Positions 44,110-52,964 are shown, counted from the stretch's first letter. The stretch: DNA of 59,517 nt from UMGS172 sp045649545 (GCA_045649545.1 JAZRQE010000047.1:1-59517), one strand, 5' to 3'. A program made the numbers and translations. The notes: generated by a model not told the origin, from the sequence alone.

Positions 44110-45939
44110 ATGGGTAAAGCAGAAAACATAAGAAACGTTGCTATTATTGCTCACGTTGACCACGGTAAAACCACTTTGGTTGACCAGTTGTTAAAGCAAA
44201 GCGGTACGTTCCGCCAAAATGAACAGGTTGCAGAGCGTGTAATGGACTCGGGCGACCTTGAACGCGAACGCGGTATAACCATTCTTTCTAAAAACACAAG
44301 TGTTATGTACGGCGACATTAAAATTAACATCGTTGACACTCCGGGACACGCTGATTTTGGCGGTGAGGTTGAACGTATTTTAATGATGGTTGACGGCGTT
44401 GTGCTTTTAGTAGACGCCTTTGAAGGCTGTATGCCGCAGACACGCTTTGTTTTGAAAAAGGCTTTGGGACTTGGCAAAAAGGCTATCGTTGTTGTTAATA
44501 AAATTGACCGTCCGATGGCACGTCCTAAAGAGGTTATTGACGAAGTACTTGATTTGTTTATTGAACTCGGTGCTGATGATGACCAGATTGAGTTTCCGGT
44601 TGTTTATGCATCAGGACGTGACGGTTATGCTTCAACCGACCCTGATAATATGGGTACTGATTTAAAACCGATTTACGATGCAATTGTTAATGAAATTCCT
44701 GCACCTGAGGGTGAAATTGACGGTCCTACTCAGGTACTTTTCTCAAATATTGATTATGATGATTATATCGGACGTATTGGCGTTGGACGTGTTGAAAGAG
44801 GTTCTATCAAGGTTGGGCAGAACGTTGCCCTTTGCCGTGAGGACGGTACACATAAAAACGTTAAAATCACAAAGTTGTTCCTTTTCGAAGGCTTGCGTCG
44901 TGTTGAGGTAAATGAAGCCAAATTCGGTGAATTGGTATCCGTTGCAGGTATTGCCGACCTTAACATCGGTGAAACGGTATGCGACCCTGAGCATATCGAA
45001 CCGTTGCCCTTTATTAAAATAGACGAGCCTACTTTGTCTATGAACTTTATGGTTAACAATTCGCCCTTTGCAGGTAAAGAGGGCAAGTTTGTAACCTCGC
45101 GTAATATTCGTGACCGACTTTTTAAAGAGGTTGAAACCAACGTAAGTATGCGTGTTGAAGAAACTGATTCTGCTGATACTTTTAAGGTTTCGGGCAGAGG
45201 AGAACTCCATTTATCAATTCTTATTGAAACAATGCGTCGTCAAGGCTATGAATTTCAGGTTTCTCCGCCGGAGGTTATTTACAAAACAGATGCTAACGGC
45301 AAAAAGTTAGAGCCTATTGAACTGCTTATGATAGAAGTTCCTGAAGAATATGTCGGTTCAGTTATGGAAAGACTTGGTACCCGTCACGCCGAATTACAGA
45401 ATATGGGTACCCGTGAAACCGGTTTAAGTCATTTGGAATTCCTTATCCCGGCTCGCGGACTTATCGGTTACCGTTCACAGTTTATGACCGATACCAACGG
45501 TAACGGCATTATGAACCATATTTTCCACGGATATGAGGAATATAAGGGTGATATTCAAAACCGTCTTACCGGCTCAATCATCGTTCATGAATCTGGTGAA
45601 TCTACCGGCTACGGTTTGTTCAATACACAATCCCGCGGTAAGTTGTTTATCGGCCCCGGTGTTCCTGTTTACGAGGGTATGATTATCGGTGAAAACCCGA
45701 AAAATGAAGACATCGTCTGCAACGTTTGTAAGAAAAAGGCTGCAACAAATATGCGTGCTGCAGGCTCTGACGATGCTTTAAAATTAACTCCTCCGTCGAT
45801 TATGAGTTTGGAGCAGTCACTTGAATTCATTAAATCTGATGAGCTTGTTGAGATAACTCCGACCTCTATCAGATTAAGAAAGAAAATTCTTGACAAAGAA
45901 ACTAGAATGAAATATGAAAGCAGAATGAGAAAGCAATAA
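44110..45939 (+). CDS. typA: TypA/BipA, ribosome-associated GTPase
   Basis: Translational GTPase of the EF-G type that acts in 50S assembly and stress growth. 609 aa. G1 AHVDHGKT, G3 DTPGHADF, G4 NKIDRP; domains II-V follow, with the TypA-specific C-terminal domain containing the GLFNTQSRGKLFIGPGVPVYEGMI region. SD AAAGGGAAG is upstream. Its stop shares a base with the next start (TAATG). Confidence 0.96.
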   Translation: MGKAENIRNVAIIAHVDHGKTTLVDQLLKQSGTFRQNEQVAERVMDSGDLERERGITILSKNTSVMYGDIKINIVDTPGHADFGGEVERILMMVDGVVLLVDAFEGCMPQTRFVLKKALGLGKKAIVVVNKIDRPMARPKEVIDEVLDLFIELGADDDQIEFPVVYASGRDGYASTDPDNMGTDLKPIYDAIVNEIPAPEGEIDGPTQVLFSNIDYDDYIGRIGVGRVERGSIKVGQNVALCREDGTHKNVKITKLFLFEGLRRVEVNEAKFGELVSVAGIADLNIGETVCDPEHIEPLPFIKIDEPTLSMNFMVNNSPFAGKEGKFVTSRNIRDRLFKEVETNVSMRVEETDSADTFKVSGRGELHLSILIETMRRQGYEFQVSPPEVIYKTDANGKKLEPIELLMIEVPEEYVGSVMERLGTRHAELQNMGTRETGLSHLEFLIPARGLIGYRSQFMTDTNGNGIMNHIFHGYEEYKGDIQNRLTGSIIVHESGESTGYGLFNTQSRGKLFIGPGVPVYEGMIIGENPKNEDIVCNVCKKKAATNMRAAGSDDALKLTPPSIMSLEQSLEFIKSDELVEITPTSIRLRKKILDKETRMKYESRMRKQ

Positions 45940-46838
45940 TGGAATACATTATTCTTGATAACGAATGGCATACGCCTTACTGTAAGGTTAACGGCAAATG
46001 CATTAATGAGCTTATTGAAATCGGTGCTGTTAAGTTGGATGAAAACTTGAAAGAAATTTCAAGATTTTCGGTCCTTATTAAATCTACTTTTACCAAGAAA
46101 CTTAACAGCCGTTTTCAGCGTTTGACCAACATCACAACCGAAGAAATGTTAAGTCACGGTATGACATTTGAGCAAGCAGTTTCACTTTATAGTGAATGGG
46201 CGGGCGAAGATGCCATTACTATGACTTGGAGTAATTCGGATTTATATGTTTTGTTGGAAAACTTCAGGCTTCGCAGAAGATTAAGTACTGTACCTATTAT
46301 CGGCAAGTATTTGGATTTACAAAAGTATATTCAAAACGAAATGATAAATTTGGGACATAACATTACATCTCAAGTATCAGTTTCGAATGCCGCTATAATG
46401 TTGGGAATACCTATCGACGGTATAGACCTGCACCGTGCTTTAGATGACAGTTTACTTTGTGCCGAAATGCTTCGTAAAGTTTATAATAAAGAACGTTTGC
46501 TTACATATGTTGTAGACACAAGTACGCCTGATTATTACGCAAGGCTTACCTTTAAGGCTTATATTATCCGCGATTTGAACAGTCCTCTTGTAAATAAAAA
46601 GAAGATGGAGTTCAAATGTGAAAAGTGTGGTAAAGTCGCCAAAAGAATGACACCTTGGGCGTTCCGCGGACACGGATTCAAGGCTGAATTTTTGTGTAAA
46701 GATTGCGATAATAAGTTTATTGGCAGAGTTACATTTAAAAAATATTACGACAAGGTTGTTGTAAAGCATAACACTGCACCCATTCCTGCTGTTCCTGTTA
46801 AAATAGACAAAGAAAAGTCAGTTGTACCTGAAAATTAA
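45939..46838 (+). CDS. DEDDh 3'-5' exonuclease with C-terminal zinc ribbon
   Basis: 299 aa. Exonuclease fold: YIILDNEW (D-x-E at residues 6-9), a second acidic motif in the WSNSDLYVL region and HRALDDSLLCAEM (H-x4-D). After about residue 220 a separate Cys4 ribbon is seen (CEKCGK ... CKDCD) followed by a basic tail. Related to KapD-like and DnaQ-like exonucleases; the ribbon suggests nucleic-acid binding. One-base overlap with typA suggests co-expression with ribosome-related functions; substrate is unknown. Confidence 0.75.
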   Translation: MEYIILDNEWHTPYCKVNGKCINELIEIGAVKLDENLKEISRFSVLIKSTFTKKLNSRFQRLTNITTEEMLSHGMTFEQAVSLYSEWAGEDAITMTWSNSDLYVLLENFRLRRRLSTVPIIGKYLDLQKYIQNEMINLGHNITSQVSVSNAAIMLGIPIDGIDLHRALDDSLLCAEMLRKVYNKERLLTYVVDTSTPDYYARLTFKAYIIRDLNSPLVNKKKMEFKCEKCGKVAKRMTPWAFRGHGFKAEFLCKDCDNKFIGRVTFKKYYDKVVVKHNTAPIPAVPVKIDKEKSVVPEN

Positions 46839-46841
46839 AAT

Positions 46842-46883
46842 AATCACCCGTACTTTTTAATATAATTGTACGGGTGATTTTTT
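46842..46883 (+). terminator. Terminator touching the next start codon
   Basis: AATCACCCGTAC, 14-base loop, GTACGGGTGATT and T6. The ATG of the following symporter gene begins at 46884 directly after the T run, and GGGTGAT in the right arm is the only SD-like sequence. Confidence 0.88.
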
Positions 46884-48197
46884 ATGGGCATATTTGCATT
46901 TTTCAGTGCTCTATTACTACTTACTAACGGTGTAACATTAACCTTGAAATCTGGATTTTTTCAATTTAAACATCTCGGTATTGTTTTTATGGTTACATTT
47001 AAAAAGTTAGTTAAAAGCAAAGATTTTAAAGGGTTTAAGGCGATGGCGTTGGCTCTCGGAAGTACAATAGGAATAGGGAATATAGTAGGTGTTACATCTG
47101 CAGTTATAATAGGCGGGCCGGGTGCAGTATTTTGGATGCTTTTATCAGGTTTTGCTGGAATGATTATTAAATTCGCCGAAACATATATTTCTGTTAAAGA
47201 CGCAATTGACAGCAAACGAAATTCAGGCGGACCGATGTATGTGTTTAAAGCTCAATTAAAGGGTGTTTTTAAGCATTTAGGAACATTATTTGCTGTTGTT
47301 TGTGTATATGCTTCTCTTTTTGCAGGAAATATAATTCAGTCAAAATCAATCTACCGCTTTGCTGAAATTGGGTTTAATATTAACCCTCATTTAATAACAT
47401 TACTTGTTGTTCCGCTTTTGGTTGTTATAATTTTAGGAAAAGACCGAATTTACCAAAACTTTTCTGCAATTTTTGTGCCGCTAATGTCGTTATTTTATAT
47501 TAGTGCTTTGCTCTTTATAATTTTTGCAAATTATAAAAATATTCCTAATGCCGTTTTTTCGGTAATATGTGGTGCATTTGGTATTAAACCGGCTGTGGGA
47601 GGCTTCAGCGGTACAGTGATTTCAGAGTCTTTGAGAGTTGGAGTTATGAAAGGGTTATTCACTCACGAAGCAGGAATGGGAAGCTCGCCGATTGCACATT
47701 CAAGTGCCGAAAATTCAGACCCGTTTATACAAGGGTGTTGGGGTATTGTTGAAGTTTTTATTGATACAGTTGTTGTGTGTATGTTAACGGCATTGGCTGT
47801 GCTTACATCACCGCTGTATTTAAATGGGAATATCAATGACCCTTTTACACTTATTTGCGGTATTTTTGAAAATTCATTCGGTACTGTAGGTATAAAACTG
47901 TTATGTACATCTGCTTGTTGCTTTGCATTTGCTTCAATTATCGGTTGGTCGTTTTACGGTTTTAAAGCGCTTGAATTTTTAAATAATAAACCAAAAACGC
48001 GAATGATATACATTTTGATTTTCTTCAGTTTCGTTCCGTTATCACTTAAAATTAATGATACAACCGCTTGGATGTTAACCGATATCTTTAATTCATTAAT
48101 GCTTATACCAAACGCAAGTTTTCTTTTATATTTTGGTGGTGAATCGGTAACACGTTTAAAGAAAATAAGAAATGTGCTTGAAATAAACTTAAATTAA
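46884..48197 (+). CDS. Sodium:alanine symporter family (AGCS) transporter
   Basis: Sodium-coupled amino-acid importer, 437 aa with about eleven helices. Signature ALALGSTIGIGNIVGVTSAVIIGGPGAVFWM near residue 55 and GLFTHEAGMGSSPIAHSSAE in the second half. The N-terminus is slightly shorter than usual AlsT/DagA proteins, and its start codon abuts a terminator; a second candidate start within the helix would remove essential sequence. Alanine, glycine or glutamine are possible substrates. Confidence 0.85.
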   Translation: MGIFAFFSALLLLTNGVTLTLKSGFFQFKHLGIVFMVTFKKLVKSKDFKGFKAMALALGSTIGIGNIVGVTSAVIIGGPGAVFWMLLSGFAGMIIKFAETYISVKDAIDSKRNSGGPMYVFKAQLKGVFKHLGTLFAVVCVYASLFAGNIIQSKSIYRFAEIGFNINPHLITLLVVPLLVVIILGKDRIYQNFSAIFVPLMSLFYISALLFIIFANYKNIPNAVFSVICGAFGIKPAVGGFSGTVISESLRVGVMKGLFTHEAGMGSSPIAHSSAENSDPFIQGCWGIVEVFIDTVVVCMLTALAVLTSPLYLNGNINDPFTLICGIFENSFGTVGIKLLCTSACCFAFASIIGWSFYGFKALEFLNNKPKTRMIYILIFFSFVPLSLKINDTTAWMLTDIFNSLMLIPNASFLLYFGGESVTRLKKIRNVLEINLN

Positions 48198-48230
48198 AAT
48201 TATAATATTGATGTAAAAGAGGTGAGCGAT

Positions 48231-49106
48231 GTGATTTGTAATTTATGCCCAAGAAAATGTAATGCCGAAAGAAACCACGAAAATAATAATGGATATTGTA
48301 GAATGCCCGAATTACCTGTTGTTGCACGTGCCGGCTTACACTTTTGGGAAGAACCGTGTATCAGCGGTACTAACGGCTCGGGTACAATATTTTTCAGCGG
48401 TTGTTCATTAGGATGTGTGTTCTGTCAAAATAATGAGATTTCTCATAAAAACTTTGGTAAAATGATAACTATTGAACGCTTGGCTGAGATATTTCAGGAA
48501 TTAGAATCAAAGGGTGCTCACAATATAAATCTCGTTAACCCGACGCATTATATTGATGCTATTGAAAAAGCCTTTGAAATTTATAAACCTAATATTCCGA
48601 TAGTTTATAATTCAGGCGGCTTCGATACCGAAACCCAGATTATTAGAGCTTCAAATTTCACTGATATATTTTTAATGGATTACAAATACCGTTCAAATAT
48701 TAGAGCTAAAAAGTATTCCAAAGTAGAAAATTATCCTGAAGTTGCAGAATGTGCAATTTTAAAATGTGCAGATATTGTAAAAGATAACGTTGTTAATCAA
48801 GACGGTATTATGCAAAAAGGACTCATTATCCGCCATTTAATTATGCCACAAGGCACAAACGATGCTATAGAAGTTATAAAATGGGTCGAAAATAACGTTC
48901 CTTGGGCGTTTTTCAGTTTAATGAGTCAATTTACCCCGTGCGGTGATTTAACCGATTACAAGGAAATTAACCGCAAAATAACAAAACGTGAGTATCAAAA
49001 AGTCTTGGACTTCGCATCCGAAACAAAAATAAATACAATTTTTACTCAAGAGCTTTCAAGTTCAAACACCGATTACATACCTTTATTTAATTTAGATGGC
49101 ATTTAA
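48231..49106 (+). CDS. Radical SAM protein, PflA-like
   Basis: 291 aa from the GTG at 48231. Radical SAM motif C58-x3-C62-x2-C65 (CSLGCVFC). The N-terminus has a second cysteine group (C3, C6, C10, C23: CNLCPRKC...YC), as in the COG1313 pyruvate-formate-lyase-activase-like family. The GTG at 48222 lies inside the SD GAGGTGA, so 48231, 5 bases after it, is chosen. The activated partner is unknown; the next gene is spoIVA, with no obvious link. Confidence 0.85.
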   Translation: MICNLCPRKCNAERNHENNNGYCRMPELPVVARAGLHFWEEPCISGTNGSGTIFFSGCSLGCVFCQNNEISHKNFGKMITIERLAEIFQELESKGAHNINLVNPTHYIDAIEKAFEIYKPNIPIVYNSGGFDTETQIIRASNFTDIFLMDYKYRSNIRAKKYSKVENYPEVAECAILKCADIVKDNVVNQDGIMQKGLIIRHLIMPQGTNDAIEVIKWVENNVPWAFFSLMSQFTPCGDLTDYKEINRKITKREYQKVLDFASETKINTIFTQELSSSNTDYIPLFNLDGI

Positions 49107-49115
49107 ATTAAATAG

Positions 49116-49144
49116 TTATATTTTTTGCGAGCTTATCATAAACA
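49116..49144 (+). promoter_or_regulatory. Possible sigma-E promoter of spoIVA
   Basis: TTATATT (49116-49122), 14-base spacer, CATAAACA (49137-49144) resembles the sigma-E pattern (KMATATT, 14 bases, CATACAMT) with mismatches. SpoIVA is mother-cell expressed in known spore formers, which supports it. Confidence 0.5.
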
Positions 49145-49178
49145 TTAGCAAAGCTTAAATTTTTGCGGAGGAATGTTT

Positions 49179-50657
49179 ATGACAAGCTCAAATCTTTATA
49201 ACGATATAGCAAAACGTACCGGCGGTGATATCTATATCGGAGTCGTTGGTCCGGTGCGTACCGGCAAGTCAACCTTTATCAAGAAATTTATGGATACGTT
49301 AGTTATTCCAAATATCGAAAGCGAATACTCAAGAGAGAGGGCTACTGACGAGTTACCGCAATCAGCAGGCGGCAGGACAATTATGACTACCGAACCTAAA
49401 TTCGTTCCTGAAAAGGGTGTAGAAATTAACGTTGATGATTCGGTCAAAATGAATGTACGGCTTATTGATTGTGTAGGTTACATAGTTCCTAGTTCGTTAG
49501 GATATATTGAGGACGATAACCCGAGAATGGTTATGACACCTTGGTTTCAAGAGCCGGTACCTTTTAATATGGCTGCTGAATACGGTACTAAAAAGGTTAT
49601 AACCGAACATTCCACAATTGGTTTAGTTATAACGACAGACGGTAGTATCAGTGATATTCCGCGTGCCGAGTATTCTGAAGCTGAGGAAAGAGTTATATCA
49701 GAGCTTAAAGCAATAAATAAACCGTTTGTTGTACTAATGAACAGTATGTATCCTGAATCGGAAAGTGCAATTGAATGTGCAAAGGGTATTGCCGAAAAAT
49801 ATGATGTTTCAGTTAAACCGATTAATTGTCTTGAACTTTGTGAAAGCGATATTTTGGATATTATGTCTGAAATTCTTTATGAATTCCCTGTAAAAGAAAT
49901 TAAAATTAAACTTCCAATGTGGATAACAGCTTTAGATTCAAACCACTGGTTGCAAAGAAATATTTACAACTCGGTATTAACCTCTGCCAATGAAATTCGC
50001 AAGGTATCAGATATAAAAGGTTTCACTAAAAAGCTATCAAAATGCGATAATATGACCTACTGTTCAATTGATAATGTTGAATTAGGGTCGGGCAGCGGTG
50101 TTGTAAAAGCAGATATTGACCGTAACTTGTTCTACAGCGTTCTAAAAGAGTCAACCGGAGTTGATATCAATAACGAGCAACAGCTAATGCGTGAAATCAT
50201 TGAATTTTCAAACATTAAAAAGGAATATTACCGCTTTAAAAATGCACTTGATGAGGTTGAAGCAACCGGGTACGGTATTGTTATGCCTGAAATTGATGAA
50301 TTGACTTTAGAAGAGCCTGAAATTGTAAAGCAGGGCGGACGTTACGGAGTAAGACTGCGTGCTTCAGCACCGTCAATTCATATGATGAAGGCAGATATCA
50401 CAACTGAAGTTAGTCCCATTGTAGGAAGTGAAAAGCAGTCGGAAGATTTGGTGATGTATCTGCTTAATGAATTTGAGGAAGAACCGACCAAAATTTGGGA
50501 TTCGAATATTTTCGGTAAATCTCTGCATGAGCTTGTAAATGAAGGTTTACATACTAAACTTGCACGTATGCCGCACGATGCAAGAGGTCGTTTGCAGGAA
50601 ACCCTTGAAAGAGTTATTAATGAAGGTTGCAGCGGTTTAATTTGCATAATTTTATAA
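49179..50657 (+). CDS. spoIVA: SpoIVA, stage IV sporulation protein A
   Basis: ATP-driven basement-layer protein of the spore coat. 492 aa from the ATG at 49179, the same length as B. subtilis SpoIVA. Walker A GPVRTGKS at 24-31; DIAKRTGGDIYIGVV before it; MTTEPKFVP, DCVGYIVPSSLGY, PWFQEPVPF and EHSTIGLVITTDG are all conserved; the C-terminus ends NEGCSGLICIIL, as required for membrane anchoring via SpoVM. The ATG two codons earlier abuts the SD GGAGG and is less likely. Strong indicator of an endospore-forming lineage. Confidence 0.97.
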   Translation: MTSSNLYNDIAKRTGGDIYIGVVGPVRTGKSTFIKKFMDTLVIPNIESEYSRERATDELPQSAGGRTIMTTEPKFVPEKGVEINVDDSVKMNVRLIDCVGYIVPSSLGYIEDDNPRMVMTPWFQEPVPFNMAAEYGTKKVITEHSTIGLVITTDGSISDIPRAEYSEAEERVISELKAINKPFVVLMNSMYPESESAIECAKGIAEKYDVSVKPINCLELCESDILDIMSEILYEFPVKEIKIKLPMWITALDSNHWLQRNIYNSVLTSANEIRKVSDIKGFTKKLSKCDNMTYCSIDNVELGSGSGVVKADIDRNLFYSVLKESTGVDINNEQQLMREIIEFSNIKKEYYRFKNALDEVEATGYGIVMPEIDELTLEEPEIVKQGGRYGVRLRASAPSIHMMKADITTEVSPIVGSEKQSEDLVMYLLNEFEEEPTKIWDSNIFGKSLHELVNEGLHTKLARMPHDARGRLQETLERVINEGCSGLICIIL

Positions 50658-50670
50658 AATATTTTTTAAT

Positions 50671-50698
50671 AAAAGGCTGTGTTTTGCAGCCTTTTTCT
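50671..50698 (+). terminator. Terminator after spoIVA
   Basis: AAAAGGCTG, 7-base loop, CAGCCTTTT followed by T's. Confidence 0.88.
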
Positions 50699-50745
50699 TT
50701 TGGGGGAAATTTACATATTAATAAACTGTTAAATTGATGTTTTAT

Positions 50746-50776
50746 ACTTGAAAATATCAAGTTGTTATGTTAAAAT
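50746..50776 (+). promoter_or_regulatory. Rubrerythrin promoter with palindrome on the -35 box
   Basis: TTGAAA (50748-50753), 17-base spacer, TAAAAT (50771-50776) with TGT before it. A 17-bp palindrome ACTTGA-AAATA-TCAAGT (50746-50762) covers the -35. A second small dyad GTGGT-AAAA-ACCAC (50783-50796) lies at the likely transcription start. The first is a plausible repressor site; it does not match a PerR box. Confidence 0.65.
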
Positions 50777-50827
50777 ATGCTCGTGGTAAAAACCACAATA
50801 TGATTTTGATTTAAAGGAGATAAAAAT

Positions 50828-51376
50828 ATGAAAAAGTGGAAATGTACAGTTTGCGGCGAAATTGTTGAAGGCGAAAATCCTCCTGCACAGTGTCCTTTGT
50901 GCAAACAGCCCGCAGAAAAGTTTGTAGAGCTTGTTGAGGAAGAGAAAACAACATGGGCAACCGAGCATGTTGTTGACATTAAGAAGGATGTTCCTGAAGA
51001 GATTATTGAAGGTCTTCGTGCTAACTTTATGGGTGAATGCACCGAGGTTGGTATGTACCTTGCAATGGCAAGAGTAGCACACCGTGAGGGTTATCCCGAA
51101 ATTGGTCTTTATTGGGAAAAGGCAGCATACGAAGAGGCAGAGCATGCTGCAAAATTCGCAGAAATGTTAGGTGAAGTTGTTACCGATTCTACCGAAAAGA
51201 ATCTTGAGATGCGTGTAGCCGCTGAAAACGGTGCTTGTGCAGGTAAATTTGAGCTTGCTAAAATGGCAAAACAGAACAACTTGGATGCAATCCATGATAC
51301 AGTACACGAAATGGCCAAAGACGAAGCTCGTCACGGCAGAGCGTTTGAGGGGCTCTTAAACCGTTACTTTCGCTAA
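50828..51376 (+). CDS. Reverse-type rubrerythrin
   Basis: NADH-dependent peroxide scavenging in anaerobes. 182 aa. The rubredoxin-like domain is N-terminal (C6, C9, C22, C25: CTVC and CPLC), followed by the diiron four-helix domain with EXXH motifs (YEEAEHAAK, KDEARHGRAF) and MGECTEVGMYLAMA. This order is the reverse of classical rubrerythrin. SD AAAGGAGA is just upstream. The following flavin reductase is a likely electron-transfer partner. Confidence 0.93.
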   Translation: MKKWKCTVCGEIVEGENPPAQCPLCKQPAEKFVELVEEEKTTWATEHVVDIKKDVPEEIIEGLRANFMGECTEVGMYLAMARVAHREGYPEIGLYWEKAAYEEAEHAAKFAEMLGEVVTDSTEKNLEMRVAAENGACAGKFELAKMAKQNNLDAIHDTVHEMAKDEARHGRAFEGLLNRYFR

Positions 51377-51392
51377 TCGAAAGAAACCGGAA

Positions 51393-51869
51393 ATTGACCT
51401 TAAAGCGACCTATAATTTAACTTATGGTTTGTTTGTTCTTACTGCAAAAGGTGAGAAAGACAACGGTTGCATTACCAATACGGCTATTCAGGTTGCGAGC
51501 GACCCGACGCGAATTGCTGTTTCGGTGCAAAAAGGTAATTATACACGTGAAATTATCGAAAAAACAGGTAAGTTCAACGTTTCAGTTTTAACCGATGACG
51601 TACCGTTTGAAACAATTCGTCATTTTGGTATGCAATCGGGCAGGGAAGTTGATAAATTCGAAGATTTCACTGCTTTTGATACTGCTTGCAACGGGATTAA
51701 ATACATTACCGAAAACACTAATGCATTTTTCTCGTGTAAAGTAGAACATTCCAAGGATTTAGGAAGTCACATTTTGTTTGTCGGTGAAGTTACCGAGGCA
51801 AAGGTGTTGAGTAACAAACAACCTTGCACCTATGCACACTACCACAAAGCTATCAAACCGAAAAATTAA
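51393..51869 (+). CDS. Flavin reductase-like protein with non-standard start
   Basis: FMN-binding split-barrel domain: VLTAKGEKDNGCITNTAIQVASDPTRIAVSV and FETIRHFGMQSGREVDKFEDF are typical. The first ordinary start in frame is a TTG at 51429 (146 aa), but homologous sequence DLKATYNLTYGLFV continues upstream of it, and the frame is open back to 51360 with no ATG/GTG/TTG. An ATT at 51393 followed by DLKATYNLTYG gives 158 aa and the expected N-terminus, but has no good SD. A +1 frameshift from rubrerythrin, making a fusion, or a sequence error are alternatives. Start is therefore uncertain; the function call is firm. Confidence 0.6.
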   Translation: MDLKATYNLTYGLFVLTAKGEKDNGCITNTAIQVASDPTRIAVSVQKGNYTREIIEKTGKFNVSVLTDDVPFETIRHFGMQSGREVDKFEDFTAFDTACNGIKYITENTNAFFSCKVEHSKDLGSHILFVGEVTEAKVLSNKQPCTYAHYHKAIKPKN

Positions 51870-51916
51870 TTGCAAAAGTCAAAAAGATGTGCTATCATAA
51901 TGGTAGCACATCTTTT
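51870..51916 (+). promoter_or_regulatory. Hairpin containing a -10 box (before membrane gene 1)
   Basis: TTGCAA (51870-51875), 17-base spacer, TATCAT (51893-51898) with TGC before it. The -10 lies inside a 13-bp hairpin, AAAAGATGTGCTA / TAGCACATCTTTT (51882-51894 and 51904-51916), which also looks like a terminator for the flavin reductase gene. Confidence 0.65.
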
Positions 51917-51933
51917 GTTTTTGAGGTGATTTA

Positions 51934-52950
51934 ATGAAGAAAATTAAAAAATATGTTTATCCCTTTGTTTTTGTTATAATTTCTTTTATTTATTTAATAT
52001 TAGCATCAATTGTCATATCCTTATATTTTTCTGGTGATTTGTCAGGTCTTGGAATAATATTTATAGCAGTATTATTACTGCTATTGATAATTCTTCCAAT
52101 TTACTGTGTTAAATATAGCAAAATCATACAAGACGAAAAGTTTAGAGTGTTATTTGCCTTTTATAACGCTTTTGTTATAATTGGTTCTTATATGTTGCCT
52201 CTTATCGAGTGGACAGAAACATACGGATACGGAATAGTATTTTTCATTTGGACACTATTTTGGAGCATTTTATTATTGAAACCGCGCATAAAACCTTGCG
52301 AAGAAGAAAACAACCCATCAAAAGAAAAATTGTCTACAGCCACCTTATTATTACAAAATAAAAAGAAGAACATAATTGCAATTATTTTCACATGTCTTTA
52401 TATCATAAACATAGCTGAAGAACCTATGGTTTGGCAAATGCACGATATAAATTATATTTTAATATTCACTTTACCGCTATTTTCGGCATTTATTGTTCTT
52501 GTGTTCCTGTTTTTAAAAAATACAGAATATTTATTAAAAAAATGGCTGTTATCTTTTGCTTTCGCAGGAGAATTGATTCGTAGACTATTTTCTATCTTTT
52601 TGAGTATAAGTAGTATGGATGTACAACTAAAATATAACCCTTTGTATCCTATAATTTTTGTATTTTCGTGTCTAATGGTTATATTGATTGCTATTATGTT
52701 TATAGGAACGCTTTTTGATTTCAAATATATAAAGCTACTTAAATACGGAACATTGTGTTATGTTATACTTTCGGTTTGTTTGCTTATATTTAACCTGGTA
52801 AATGTTGGTGGGACTGCATATCACCAAATTGATTCAAATGGAACTCTCGCAATAAATATTTCCTATGTTATAGCATCGCTAGTAGAAGTATTGTATTACA
52901 CGGGAATTTTAATTATAACAACAAATAAAGCAAATAAAAGCATAGCATAA
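51934..52950 (+). CDS. Unrecognised two-part membrane protein
   Basis: 338 aa, not recognised. Hydrophobic throughout with about nine or ten helices. The first part (1 to about 130; MKKIKKYVYPFVF, LPIYCVKYSKIIQDEK) is clearly related to the protein at 53028-53441; after a hydrophilic linker (CEEENNPSKEKL), the second part (NKKKNIIAIIFTCLY, KKWLLSFAF, IGTLFDFKYIKLLKYG) is related to the protein at 55747-56382. SD GAGGTGA upstream. Codon use is AT-rich. No enzymatic motif is visible; transporter, immunity or sensor roles are all possible. Confidence 0.75.
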   Translation: MKKIKKYVYPFVFVIISFIYLILASIVISLYFSGDLSGLGIIFIAVLLLLLIILPIYCVKYSKIIQDEKFRVLFAFYNAFVIIGSYMLPLIEWTETYGYGIVFFIWTLFWSILLLKPRIKPCEEENNPSKEKLSTATLLLQNKKKNIIAIIFTCLYIINIAEEPMVWQMHDINYILIFTLPLFSAFIVLVFLFLKNTEYLLKKWLLSFAFAGELIRRLFSIFLSISSMDVQLKYNPLYPIIFVFSCLMVILIAIMFIGTLFDFKYIKLLKYGTLCYVILSVCLLIFNLVNVGGTAYHQIDSNGTLAINISYVIASLVEVLYYTGILIITTNKANKSIA

Positions 52951-52964
52951 GAACCGAAATTTAA

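Noticed and set aside
44743..45210. 155-aa minus-strand ORF inside typA
   Set aside because: Shadow of a highly conserved GTPase gene; no SD, no promoter.
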